Below are positions 7,343-14,225 of a DNA stretch of 16,528 nucleotides, piece by piece (the stretch's first letter is position 1; the number at the start of each line of letters is the position of its first letter). A program made the translations under genes and the position numbers. Below the pieces are notes generated by a model. It worked only from the letters and a program-made list of their open reading frames with translations. It was not told where the DNA came from and made no database searches. The DNA comes from QNZT01 sp964573205. Lineage in GTDB: Bacteria > Campylobacterota > Campylobacteria > Campylobacterales > QNZT01. The stretch spans positions 1-16,528 of the forward strand of contig CAZNIT010000042.1 of NCBI GenBank assembly GCA_964573205.1, given 5' to 3'.

Positions 7343-7720
7343 ATGAACAAAGTTTTAGCGGTAGTAGCCGGTTTGGGTTTGGCAGTAAGTTTACAGGCAG
7401 GTTCTGTTAAGTGTGATTTTCCGGTTTTCAAATGTGAGCCTATCTATAAAACCGTAATTAAAAAGATACCTCATAAAGAGTGCTGGGAAGAGCAGCAAAA
7501 AAGTGCGGTAGACTACAAGCAAAGCGGTGTTGACGCTTGTACGACGGGCGGTATCGTAGTATCTAAAAGATGTTTCGTTACAAAATGTAAAACGGTATAT
7601 CAGTCAATTGAAGAGCAAGTTCTCGTAGGTTATAAAAACTATGCGAAATGCGGTTGCAATACATTCTCAAAAATAAGTAATAAAAAATTGAAGTTCATTA
7701 CAGCTACAATTAATTACTAA
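7343..7720 (+). CDS. Exported cysteine-rich protein, glycine-zipper family remnant
   Basis: 125 residues with a signal peptide at 1-19 (cut after LQA) and eight cysteines in the mature part: C24, C31, C47, C66, C77, C82, C103, C105. The flanks resemble epsilonproteobacterial glycine-zipper 2TM outer-membrane proteins of the 17-kDa antigen type: the IYKTVIKKIPHKECWEE segment (34-50) and the C-terminal RCFVTKCKTVYQ and VGYKNY segments. However the glycine zipper itself, expected between about 60 and 75, is reduced to SGVDACTTGG. Extra cysteines in KCGC suggest disulfides or metal binding. Start at 7343 has AAAGGAG about 7 bases upstream, and the gene has its own promoter and terminator. Resemblance is from memory of the family; function unknown. 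Confidence 0.7.
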   Translation: MNKVLAVVAGLGLAVSLQAGSVKCDFPVFKCEPIYKTVIKKIPHKECWEEQQKSAVDYKQSGVDACTTGGIVVSKRCFVTKCKTVYQSIEEQVLVGYKNYAKCGCNTFSKISNKKLKFITATINY

Positions 7721-7728
7721 AGATCAGA

Positions 7729-7764
7729 GTGCATATCCTTTCGGGTATGCACCCGTGTATTTTT
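7729..7764 (+). terminator. Convergent terminator
   Basis: GTGCATATCC at 7729-7738 pairs with GGGTATGCAC at 7743-7752 (one G-U), closing a TTTC loop; a T5 run follows after seven bases. On the minus strand the loop is GAAA. It sits between the convergent cysteine-rich gene and the metX operon and can serve both. Confidence 0.65.
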
Positions 7765-7765
7765 A

Positions 7766-7975
7766 CTATTTTTCTAACTTTTTAAATTGTTGTAGCCATT
7801 CTTGGTTTTCCTCTATGACGTTGCTTTGTTGTTTCAAGAGGTTTAGAATTATCGAGTCTAGTTCTTGTAACGAGAGGTATTCCAGTACGAAAGGTGCTAT
7901 CTCCATCTCGCCGTCATAAGTTTTTAAAAGTTTTTCGATCTCTTTCAATTTTTTTAATTTCTTTTCGTCATACAT
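7766..7975 (-). CDS. Small charged protein at the end of the metX operon
   Basis: 69 residues, very rich in K, E and L, with predicted helices at 5-20 and 34-67 and no cysteine, signal or membrane segment. I do not recognise a family. Its ATG at 7975 is 3 bases past the stop of the nitrilase-fold gene, with no good Shine-Dalgarno, so translation is probably coupled. Being the last gene of metX-xseB-nitrilase suggests a partner role for the preceding protein, which is inference only. Confidence 0.68.
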   Translation of the reverse strand: MYDEKKLKKLKEIEKLLKTYDGEMEIAPFVLEYLSLQELDSIILNLLKQQSNVIEENQEWLQQFKKLEK

Positions 7976-7978
7976 CGT

Positions 7979-8776
7979 TTAGATAATCTCTCTGACTTTT
8001 AACTGCTCTTGAAATTTCCAAGTCTCTTTGGCTTCGTTTACCTCACTTTGGTTGATGTTTATGATAAGAAGCTCCTCTTTGGAATTTAGGGAGTTTTCTA
8101 TTTCTCCAAACGGATTTATAAGATATGTTTCTCCGTAAAACATCCATAAACTCTCATCGTCGTTGTAAGTGCCGACACGATTTACTCTTAGGATATACAT
8201 ACTGTTTAAAAGTGCTCTTGATTTCAAGATCTCGTTCCATCTTTGATTTGATCCGAAGGTGGAAACAGAAGGAACGAGTACCACTTCGATGCCTTTTTTC
8301 ACCATCTCTATCCAAACTTGATCGAAGTGAATGTCAAAACCATTGATAGCGGCATAACTGATACCGTTATAGTTAAAATGAATAAATGAGATCGAGTCGC
8401 TTTTTTCATTATCGAAAAACGCATCTTCGTTCCAGTGCGTATAGTTGATGAGGAAGTTTTGATTTACGAACTCCGCGCCCTCGGGTGTAAATTTACCGAT
8501 GGCCTTATAGATTTTTTCTTCTTCGATAAGAACGATCGGAGCAATGATGATTAGATTATATACCGATGCATAATGCGAAAGAGCTTCTATTTTGTGTCTT
8601 GTCTGTTCCGCTATCAACATTTTAGGCATATTTTGAAGTTCTTTAAAAAATGTGTTGATTACGTACTCCGCAAGCACTACGACTCGAACACCTTTTTTGC
8701 TGCAAGTTTTGAGATAGTTGTCAAGTTTGGTGTTACTAAGCGGAAGGGTCGAAAGCTGAAGGGCTGCTACTCTCAT
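7979..8776 (-). CDS. Nitrilase-superfamily protein lacking the catalytic cysteine
   Basis: 265 residues with the full carbon-nitrogen hydrolase fold: MRVAALQLS start, VVVLAEY with the expected glutamate E37, EVVLVPSVST (164-173), RALLNSMYILRVNRVG (187-202) and GETYLINPFGEI (215-226). Two of the three catalytic residues are missing. The lysine of the usual K-x-H-L is replaced in NQNFL (105-109), and the cysteine of the usual C-Y-D-x-R-F is glycine in NGFDIHF (G146). It cannot use the normal Glu-Lys-Cys chemistry, so it is either a pseudoenzyme with a binding or scaffolding role or has another mechanism. The gene overlaps xseB by 4 bases (ATGA) and is followed by a small charged protein. The reading frame is intact, so this is not a pseudogene. 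Confidence 0.85.
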   Translation of the reverse strand: MRVAALQLSTLPLSNTKLDNYLKTCSKKGVRVVVLAEYVINTFFKELQNMPKMLIAEQTRHKIEALSHYASVYNLIIIAPIVLIEEEKIYKAIGKFTPEGAEFVNQNFLINYTHWNEDAFFDNEKSDSISFIHFNYNGISYAAINGFDIHFDQVWIEMVKKGIEVVLVPSVSTFGSNQRWNEILKSRALLNSMYILRVNRVGTYNDDESLWMFYGETYLINPFGEIENSLNSKEELLIININQSEVNEAKETWKFQEQLKVREII

Positions 8777-8979
8777 ACGAGATCCTTTTGCTCTTTAGTG
8801 TATTCTTGAAACTCTATTTTTGCGTTTTCCAATAGTTTAGCGGCCTCTTTCAACTCCTTGATTCCCTCTTTATAGTATGTTACGCTTTGTGAGAGAGTGA
8901 TTTGCGGATCCATCAACTTCTCCAATATCTCTTTCGCATGAGAGATTTTTTCTTCAAAACTTAACTCTTTTTCATTCAT
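8773..8979 (-). CDS. xseB: Exodeoxyribonuclease VII small subunit
   Basis: XseB partners the large subunit XseA to degrade single-stranded DNA. At 68 residues it has the normal size and the family pattern: FEEKISHAKEILEKLMDPQITLSQSVTYY (8-36), a charged helix pair in which the conserved 'L-x-x-S-V-x-x-Y-x-x-G' (29-39) is visible. xseA is not in the window. AAAGGAG lies 7 bases before the ATG at 8979, inside the end of metX (4-base gap). The stop overlaps the start of the nitrilase-fold gene. Confidence 0.92.
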   Translation of the reverse strand: MNEKELSFEEKISHAKEILEKLMDPQITLSQSVTYYKEGIKELKEAAKLLENAKIEFQEYTKEQKDLV

Positions 8980-8983
8980 TTTG

Positions 8984-10087
8984 TCACTCCTTTAGCGCTT
9001 TTGAAACGCTGTTTGAAAATTTATCCAACTCTACAAGAAAAGCGTCATGCCCGTATCCGCTTCGTATCTCTTCGTATGTAACTAAATCGCCTTTGCCTAT
9101 TTTTTGCAAAGTCTCTTCTATTGTTTTCATCTCTTTTGGTAAAAAGAGAAGATCGCTTGAAAAAGAGAGTAAAAATATCTCCGAATTTACGCGACTGAGC
9201 GAATCCTCAAGCGAATCGTAATTTCTTGTCGCGTCAAAGATATTTATCGCTTTTGTTATATATAAAAAACTGAGCGGATCGAACCACTGTACGAAGTTCA
9301 AACCGTTATAGTCCAAATATCTTTCTACTTGAAATTTACCGAAAAGTTCGTATAGTCCATCCGTTTCGACATAATCTCTGCCGAATTTCTCCTTCATCGA
9401 TTCGGGACTGAGATAACTTATGTGACCACACATACGACCGGTCGCAAAACCTGCTAGACCGCTTTGTCTAATTTCATCAAGATCATACATCCCTCCCTTG
9501 AACGACGGATCTCTTATAAGTGCTTCTTTCGCCACCTTGTTAAAAGCTATCGCCCAGGGTTGCGTAGCGTAAGTACTCGCTAAAATAATATGCTTTTTGG
9601 CGAAGTTTGGATGCTCTATCGCAAAACATAGAGCCTGCATCCCGCCCATCGAACCGCCAATAACGGCATGTGCTTTGTTGATGCCGATCTTGTCGAACAA
9701 TATTCGCTGAGCTTTTACCATGTCGCTTACCGTTATGACCGGAAATTTCAGTCTATACGGTTCGTTCGTCGGGTACATAGCCGACATAGGCCCTGTACTT
9801 CCGAAGCAGCTGCCTATGACATTGACGCAGATAACGAAAAACTTTTCCGTATCGATCGGTTTTCCGTCGCCGATCATACCGTCCCACCATCCCGGTTTGA
9901 CATCACCCTCATAAAGACCGGCGGCGTGATGGCTTCCGGTTAGCGCATGACATACGACGACCACATTACTTTTATCGTCGTTTAACTCGCCGTAGGTCTC
10001 ATATGCAAGATCGTACGGTTCGAGAATCCGACCACTTTCCAGATATAGCGGGTTGGTAAAGTGTTCCGTTTTTGTGGTAACTTTCAA
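8984..10087 (-). CDS. metX: Homoserine O-acyltransferase (MetX)
   Basis: Activates homoserine with an acyl group (acetyl by default for MetX) as the first committed step of methionine synthesis. It is an alpha/beta hydrolase. I start it at TTG 10087 (367 residues), because AAAGGTG sits 8 bases upstream and the family N-terminus begins just here (KVTTKTEHFTNPLYLESG); an ATG at 10132 would add 15 residues that look unlike the family, with a poor ribosome binding site. Counted from that longer start, the nucleophile is S161 in GGSMGGMQ, with D327 (SSDLLF) and H362 (GYGHDAF), and the oxyanion region is CHALTGSHHAAG. It is first in an operon with xseB. Acetyl versus succinyl preference cannot be settled by eye. 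Confidence 0.95.
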   Translation of the reverse strand: MKVTTKTEHFTNPLYLESGRILEPYDLAYETYGELNDDKSNVVVVCHALTGSHHAAGLYEGDVKPGWWDGMIGDGKPIDTEKFFVICVNVIGSCFGSTGPMSAMYPTNEPYRLKFPVITVSDMVKAQRILFDKIGINKAHAVIGGSMGGMQALCFAIEHPNFAKKHIILASTYATQPWAIAFNKVAKEALIRDPSFKGGMYDLDEIRQSGLAGFATGRMCGHISYLSPESMKEKFGRDYVETDGLYELFGKFQVERYLDYNGLNFVQWFDPLSFLYITKAINIFDATRNYDSLEDSLSRVNSEIFLLSFSSDLLFLPKEMKTIEETLQKIGKGDLVTYEEIRSGYGHDAFLVELDKFSNSVSKALKE

Positions 10088-10107
10088 TTTATCCGCACCT
10101 TTAAAGC

Positions 10108-10128
10108 ATAGATATAGCCAATATCTAT
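10108..10128. repeat. 8-bp inverted repeat upstream of metX
   Basis: ATAGATAT at 10108-10115 and ATATCTAT at 10121-10128 are perfect reverse complements with a 5-base spacer. If metX starts at TTG 10087, the repeat lies in its promoter or leader, 20 bases before the start codon, where a repressor could act. With the longer ATG start it would be coding. Confidence 0.45.
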
Positions 10129-10212
10129 ACATTTACCACAGAGTAAATCAGTTATATATATCATATGCAAAGGCCTTTTTTGAACGATGAGATATTATAG
10201 TAGAGTGATTAT

Positions 10213-10240
10213 TTGTTTTTGCTCATGAAAGTGATATAAT
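10213..10240 (+). promoter_or_regulatory. Promoter of the YmdB-MagIII operon
   Basis: TTGTTT at 10213-10218 and a perfect TATAAT at 10235-10240, 16 bases apart, about 75 bases before the TTG start at 10316. The leader of about 70 bases contains AGGAGTTTTTTCCT, a short potential hairpin, but no recognisable riboswitch. Confidence 0.6.
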
Positions 10241-10315
10241 CCAAAAAATTTATCTACCTGAGAAGAGGAGTTTTTTCCTATTTTCGGTTAAATTTAATAT
10301 ATTGAAGGAATCCGT

Positions 10316-11125
10316 TTGAAAATACTTTATATAGCCGATTTGGTCGGAAGACCGGGTCGATTTATGTTTAAATATCATATTTCGCATATCAAAGAAAAAT
10401 TTGCTCCCGATTTGATTATTATGAATGCTGAAAATGCAAGTCATGGTTTCGGTCTTAGTGAAAAAAACGCAAAAGAGCTTTTTGGTGCGGGAGTGGATCT
10501 TTTTACCGGGGGAAATCATAGTTGGGATAAAAAAGATATAATTCCATTTCTTGAAACCGAACCGATATTAAGACCTTTGAATTATCCGAAAGCTTCACCG
10601 GGGAGGGGAGTTGAGTATCTGAAAATAGGCGATGAGACTCTTGTTGTGATAAATCTAATGGGATACTACTGTATGCCGATGGTTGATAACCCTTTTACGA
10701 TGGTGATAGAAGAGGTGAAAAAGCTTAGAGATAAGGGTTATAAAAATATTTTTATAGATTTTCATGCTGAAGCAACAAGTGAAAAGAGGGCGCTTTTTGC
10801 GATGTTGAAGTCGCGGGTAAGTGCGATTTGCGGTTCCCACACTCACGTCGGAACCGATGATCTTGTAATAGAGGATGGTACGTTTTATGTAACCGACGTA
10901 GGGCTTACAGGGTGTCGAGATAATATTATCGGTATGGATATCAAGCAGCCGCTGGAGAAATTTTTGACGGGAATGAGCGGTAAATTTGAGGTATCCAATA
11001 ACTGCAAAAAGATTCTTCAAGGAGTGATATTTGAAATAAAAGATGGACGATGTATCGAAGCTTTCAAAATAAAAGCTTATGACGAGGGAAGCGTCGAGAT
11101 ATCCCAAAGAGCGATAAAGGAGTAA
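10316..11125 (+). CDS. YmdB-family metallophosphoesterase (cyclic nucleotide phosphodiesterase)
   Basis: 269 residues of the TIGR00282/YmdB family, di-metal phosphodiesterases that in Bacillus hydrolyse 2',3'-cAMP and affect biofilm decisions. All metal and catalytic residues fall at the canonical numbers: D8 (IADLVGRPGR), E39-N40 (AEN), N67-H68 (GNH), H150 (DFHAE), H175 and H177 (SHTH). The start is TTG at 10316 with GAAGGAA about 7 bases before it; no ATG fits the family N-terminus. It is the first gene of a plus-strand operon; the stop overlaps the ribosome binding site of the glycosylase gene, whose ATG comes 3 bases later. Substrate in this organism is not known from sequence. Confidence 0.93.
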   Translation: MKILYIADLVGRPGRFMFKYHISHIKEKFAPDLIIMNAENASHGFGLSEKNAKELFGAGVDLFTGGNHSWDKKDIIPFLETEPILRPLNYPKASPGRGVEYLKIGDETLVVINLMGYYCMPMVDNPFTMVIEEVKKLRDKGYKNIFIDFHAEATSEKRALFAMLKSRVSAICGSHTHVGTDDLVIEDGTFYVTDVGLTGCRDNIIGMDIKQPLEKFLTGMSGKFEVSNNCKKILQGVIFEIKDGRCIEAFKIKAYDEGSVEISQRAIKE

Positions 11126-11128
11126 GTT

Positions 11129-11800
11129 ATGCAAATAACCGATAGCTTCCAACTTTTAAGAGCTTTAAAAAAATTGAATCTTTTAAAAGATAAAAAAGAT
11201 CCGCTCTGGTGGCCTAACTCTTTAACATTCGAAGTCGTTGTCGGTGCGATTTTGACACAGCAGACAAAATGGCAAAAAGTTGAAAGATCTCTTGACAACT
11301 TAAAAGAGCGAAATTTACTTTCGCTTGACTCTCTCGCGAAAGTCGATATAAAAATACTGCAAACTCTGATAAAACCAAGCGGCTTCTACAATACGAAAGC
11401 AAAACGTCTTCGAATGCTTTGTCAAAATATCGTCAAGGATTTCGGCGATTTTGAAAACTTTAAAAACGATGTTGATAGAGAGTGGCTTTTATCTCAAAAA
11501 GGGTTGGGTGAAGAGAGTAGCGACGCCATACTATGTTACGCTTGCGGACGCGAAGTAATGGTGGTTGACAGTTATACCGCGAGACTTGTAGAGGAGCTTG
11601 GTTTTTGTTTTGAGAGTTATGCTCAAATACAAGAGTGGTTAATGCTGGGGATAGAAAGTAACTTAAGCGGTATTAGTGAACTTTATGGAAATGATTATAT
11701 GTTATCCACAATTTATTCACGATTTCATGGAAAAATAGTGGAGTATGCAAAAGTGCATATTCGCGGCAAAAAAGTAAATATCGAGGAGTTATGCCTATGA
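11129..11800 (+). CDS. 3-methyladenine DNA glycosylase, MagIII type
   Basis: Base-excision repair enzyme that removes alkylated purines; member of the endonuclease III (HhH-GPD) superfamily. 223 residues. It resembles Helicobacter pylori MagIII strongly: FEVVVGAILTQQTKW (34-48), IKPSGFYNTKAKRL (81-94), the helix-hairpin-helix QKGLGEESSDAILCYACGREVMVVD (123-147) with catalytic D147, and RFHGKIVEYAK near the C-terminus. There is no C-terminal four-cysteine cluster, so no iron-sulfur centre, also as in MagIII. Ribosome binding site GGAG overlaps the upstream stop. Its own stop overlaps the next gene (ATGA). Confidence 0.92.
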   Translation: MQITDSFQLLRALKKLNLLKDKKDPLWWPNSLTFEVVVGAILTQQTKWQKVERSLDNLKERNLLSLDSLAKVDIKILQTLIKPSGFYNTKAKRLRMLCQNIVKDFGDFENFKNDVDREWLLSQKGLGEESSDAILCYACGREVMVVDSYTARLVEELGFCFESYAQIQEWLMLGIESNLSGISELYGNDYMLSTIYSRFHGKIVEYAKVHIRGKKVNIEELCL

Positions 11801-12021
11801 AATTGACTATGAATAGTATCGATCCTACAAAACAAGAACAGTATATTCGTGAGCTTGAAGAGTATAAGAGAAAATATGTGGATAAACAGAGTGAACTTCA
11901 ATGGGCAGATAATAAATACGAAGAGTCGTCGATTCAAAGTGAGATAAACTCTTATGCACGAAAAATAAGAAGATTAACAAATATACTTGAACAGATTAAA
12001 CATGATCAATCGGTAGCGTAG
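11797..12021 (+). CDS. 74-residue charged helical protein coupled to MagIII gene
   Basis: Two start codons are possible. ATG 11791 lies only 2 bases from the GAGGAG at 11783-11788, while ATG 11797 lies 8 bases from it and forms an ATGA overlap with the glycosylase stop, so I choose 11797. The product is predicted to be almost all helix and strongly charged: QEQYIRELEEYKRKYVDKQ, then a second amphipathic helix SEINSYARKIRRLTNILEQI. No signal, membrane segment or cysteine. I do not recognise a family. Operon position suggests, without proving, a link to DNA repair or to the YmdB phosphodiesterase. Confidence 0.72.
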   Translation: MKLTMNSIDPTKQEQYIRELEEYKRKYVDKQSELQWADNKYEESSIQSEINSYARKIRRLTNILEQIKHDQSVA

Positions 12022-12039
12022 AGAGTAAAACCTCTATGC
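12016..12039. terminator. Weak convergent hairpin
   Basis: GCGTAGAG (12016-12023) pairs with CTCTATGC (12032-12039), one G-U, loop of 8. It overlaps the stop of the 74-residue gene and lies next to the ribBA stop. No T-run follows on the plus strand, so termination efficiency is doubtful. Confidence 0.35.
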
Positions 12040-12040
12040 T

Positions 12041-13063
12041 TTAGAGTTCCACCTCTTTTACCACATTTAAGCCGAATCCGCTTATTCCTACAAATTCCTT
12101 TTTTCTTTTCGTTACCAATAAATTTATATCTTTAAATCCCAAATACTTCAAAATTTGCGCTCCTATACCATACTCTTTCATGTATGGATTTTGGTTTGCG
12201 GATTTTTGCAAAAATATGAGCGCTCCGCCCTCTTTTTTTAAAATATCGACGCTTTTAAAAATAGAGTCGTATCTATGGTGTGCAAAAAGATCGAGATCCG
12301 TTCCTATGTTGTGGAAGCGGACGTTTTTTAAGGGGTGTCCATTGTTTTTGAATATGAAAGCTACATGATGATTGTCATTATGATCAACGAAATCGACTCT
12401 TCTTGCCGGTATATCCATAAAATCCGTATTTGATTCGGCTATAACTTTTATAAGTGATTCGTTTTGCATTCTGTATTCGACGATATCAGAGATATAGACG
12501 ATTTTAAGGTTGAACTCTTTTGCGAATATCTCAAGATCGTCTCTTCTTGCCATAGTGCCGTCTTCTTTCATGATCTCACATATAACGGCGGCTTGGGATA
12601 TTCCCGCCATCTTACAAAGATCTACCGAGCCTTCGGTATGTCCGGTTCGAACAAGTGTGCCTCCGTCTTTTGCGATAAGCGGAAATATATGACCGGGTCT
12701 AACGAGATCCGTCGGTTTTGTGTTGTAGTTTGCCAAAAGTTTTATGGTCATATCTCGTTCGGCCGCCGAAATTCCCGTTTCACACTCTCTGGCGTCAACG
12801 GAAACTGTAAATGCCGTTTCGTATGATGAGTCGTTTTTTGAAACCATTGGTGAGAGATCCAGTTTGTTCGCTATCTCTTTACTCAAGGCAACGCATATGA
12901 GTCCTTTTGCTTTTGTTGCTAGAAAATTTACTTTTTTCGGATCGGAAAATGTCGCGGCATATACGAGATCTCCTTCGTTTTCTCTATCTTCGTCATCTAT
13001 CATGATGACGATGTTGCCTTTTCTAATCTCTTCTATCGCTTCTTTGACACGCTTAATGGGCAT
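12041..13063 (-). CDS. ribBA: DHBP synthase with degenerate GTP cyclohydrolase II domain (RibBA-like)
   Basis: Riboflavin synthesis. The N-terminal half (1-200) is a complete 3,4-dihydroxy-2-butanone 4-phosphate synthase, making the four-carbon unit from ribulose 5-phosphate: DDEDRENEGDL (23-33), TGISAAERDMT (97-106), RPGHIFPL (122-129) and GHTE (141-144). The C-terminal 135 residues align with GTP cyclohydrolase II only at the ends (YGIGAQILKYLGF, GLNVVKEVEL). The three zinc cysteines are gone (the domain has no cysteine at all) and the EGRGIGL GTP-binding segment is missing, so this half cannot be a normal cyclohydrolase. Similar hybrids are known from this phylum, with a separate RibA elsewhere. 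GGAGG lies 4 bases before ATG 13063. Its substrate links to RpiB, encoded in this window. Confidence 0.92.
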   Translation of the reverse strand: MPIKRVKEAIEEIRKGNIVIMIDDEDRENEGDLVYAATFSDPKKVNFLATKAKGLICVALSKEIANKLDLSPMVSKNDSSYETAFTVSVDARECETGISAAERDMTIKLLANYNTKPTDLVRPGHIFPLIAKDGGTLVRTGHTEGSVDLCKMAGISQAAVICEIMKEDGTMARRDDLEIFAKEFNLKIVYISDIVEYRMQNESLIKVIAESNTDFMDIPARRVDFVDHNDNHHVAFIFKNNGHPLKNVRFHNIGTDLDLFAHHRYDSIFKSVDILKKEGGALIFLQKSANQNPYMKEYGIGAQILKYLGFKDINLLVTKRKKEFVGISGFGLNVVKEVEL

Positions 13064-13086
13064 ATATCCTCCAAATTTTTTTAAAG

Positions 13087-13092
13087 ATTATA
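13087..13092 (-). promoter_or_regulatory. -10 box of ribBA
   Basis: TATAAT on the minus strand, about 24 bases before the ribBA ATG and back to back with the tRNA promoter. No -35 consensus; no FMN riboswitch fits in the short leader. Confidence 0.55.
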
Positions 13093-13112
13093 CAAAAAGT
13101 TACCAAAAACCC

Positions 13113-13141
13113 TTGACAAATAAGAAAAAAATGATTATAAT
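13113..13141 (+). promoter_or_regulatory. Consensus promoter of the tRNA pair
   Basis: TTGACA (13113-13118), 17-base spacer, TATAAT (13136-13141): an exact sigma-70 consensus, 20 bases before tRNA-Gln. Such strength suits stable RNA transcription. Confidence 0.9.
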
Positions 13142-13161
13142 CACACTCCAAATTAAGATGT

Positions 13162-13236
13162 TGGGATGTGGCCAAATGGTAAGGCATCTGGTTTTGGTCC
13201 AGTGTATTGGGGGTTCGAGTCCCTCCATCCCATCCA
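13162..13236 (+). tRNA. tRNA-Gln (UUG)
   Basis: 75 nt with encoded CCA. Acceptor stem TGGGATG pairs with CATCCCA. The anticodon arm is CTGG-TTTTGGT-CCAG, giving anticodon UUG, and the T-arm GGGGTTCGAGTCCC is standard. Confidence 0.96.
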
Positions 13237-13251
13237 CTATTTCTTCATTGT

Positions 13252-13330
<79 letters not shown>

Positions 13331-14224
13331 TCAATTTTTTATCGAATTAAATATATTTTCACACACATCACGAGCAGTATCAGGATTGATTGTAATATAC
13401 TTTTGAGTCACTTCTATACTTGTATGACCTAAAGTATGAGAAACCTTTTCTATGGGTATTTCAAGATGATTTATAGAGTATGTTCCGACTAAGTGTCTTA
13501 TATCGTGTATTCTTGTATGTGGTAGATTTTCAGTTTTTAATAATCGCTTCCAAGCCTTACGCAGATCAACAAACTTTTTACCGGTTTTAGGATTTTTAAA
13601 AACATATCCAAGAGGTATAGATAACTTTTGCTCTTTTTTAGCTTGTATGTAGTTTGATGTAAGCATTTCAAAGAGTTCATCAGTCATCGAATAAGACATA
13701 TTTCGTTTCGCTTTGTTTATCTTTGCAGGAATGTAATATATTTTCTCATTTAAATCTATCATTTCCCATTGAATACTAAGCACTTCATTTAATCTTCTGC
13801 CGTGCAGTAAAAAGAGAAAGATATCTTTATATATAGGTTCTTGAAAGTTTAAAATAGCTTTAATAAGCTTTTGTTGATGCTCTAATGAATAACTAAAATA
13901 TCGCTTATTATCAAACTTTGGTAACTCAACATCAAGAAGAGGGTTATATGATGTATATTCAAGCTTTATAGCCATTTTGTAGATTACTTGTAATAAATCT
14001 TTGATGTTCTTAACTGTTTTTGGTTTTAGCCCAGATTTTAATAAATTGTTAATAAGTGTTTGAAAATCTTTATATTTTAGATCATTGATATTTTTATCTC
14101 CGTAAGGCTCTTTGATATGCTTACGATAATAACCTTTTTTAGTTCTGATAGTTTGTTCAGATTGTAGGAGGTCTATAAGTTCTATATATTCTTGAAAAAG
14201 TTGATTAAGAGTAACTTGAATCAT
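13331..14224 (-). CDS. Tyrosine recombinase (integrase)
   Basis: Site-specific recombinase that would insert the element at tRNA-fMet. I start it at ATG 14224 (297 residues), directly after the rep stop (TAA, T, ATG); the frame stays open upstream into rep but that part (MVYYQTILIALMIYLMM) has no integrase character. A SAM-like core-binding domain covers roughly residues 1-105 and the catalytic domain the rest. Counted from the longer frame, the catalytic residues are R166 (HGRRLNEV), probable K190 (PAKINKAKR), H262 and R265 (HDIRH), H289 (LGHTS) and nucleophile Y298. It is convergent with tRNA-fMet and AT-rich like its neighbour rep. Ribosome binding site is weak, suggesting coupling to rep. 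Confidence 0.93.
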   Translation of the reverse strand: MIQVTLNQLFQEYIELIDLLQSEQTIRTKKGYYRKHIKEPYGDKNINDLKYKDFQTLINNLLKSGLKPKTVKNIKDLLQVIYKMAIKLEYTSYNPLLDVELPKFDNKRYFSYSLEHQQKLIKAILNFQEPIYKDIFLFLLHGRRLNEVLSIQWEMIDLNEKIYYIPAKINKAKRNMSYSMTDELFEMLTSNYIQAKKEQKLSIPLGYVFKNPKTGKKFVDLRKAWKRLLKTENLPHTRIHDIRHLVGTYSINHLEIPIEKVSHTLGHTSIEVTQKYITINPDTARDVCENIFNSIKN

Positions 14225-14225
14225 A

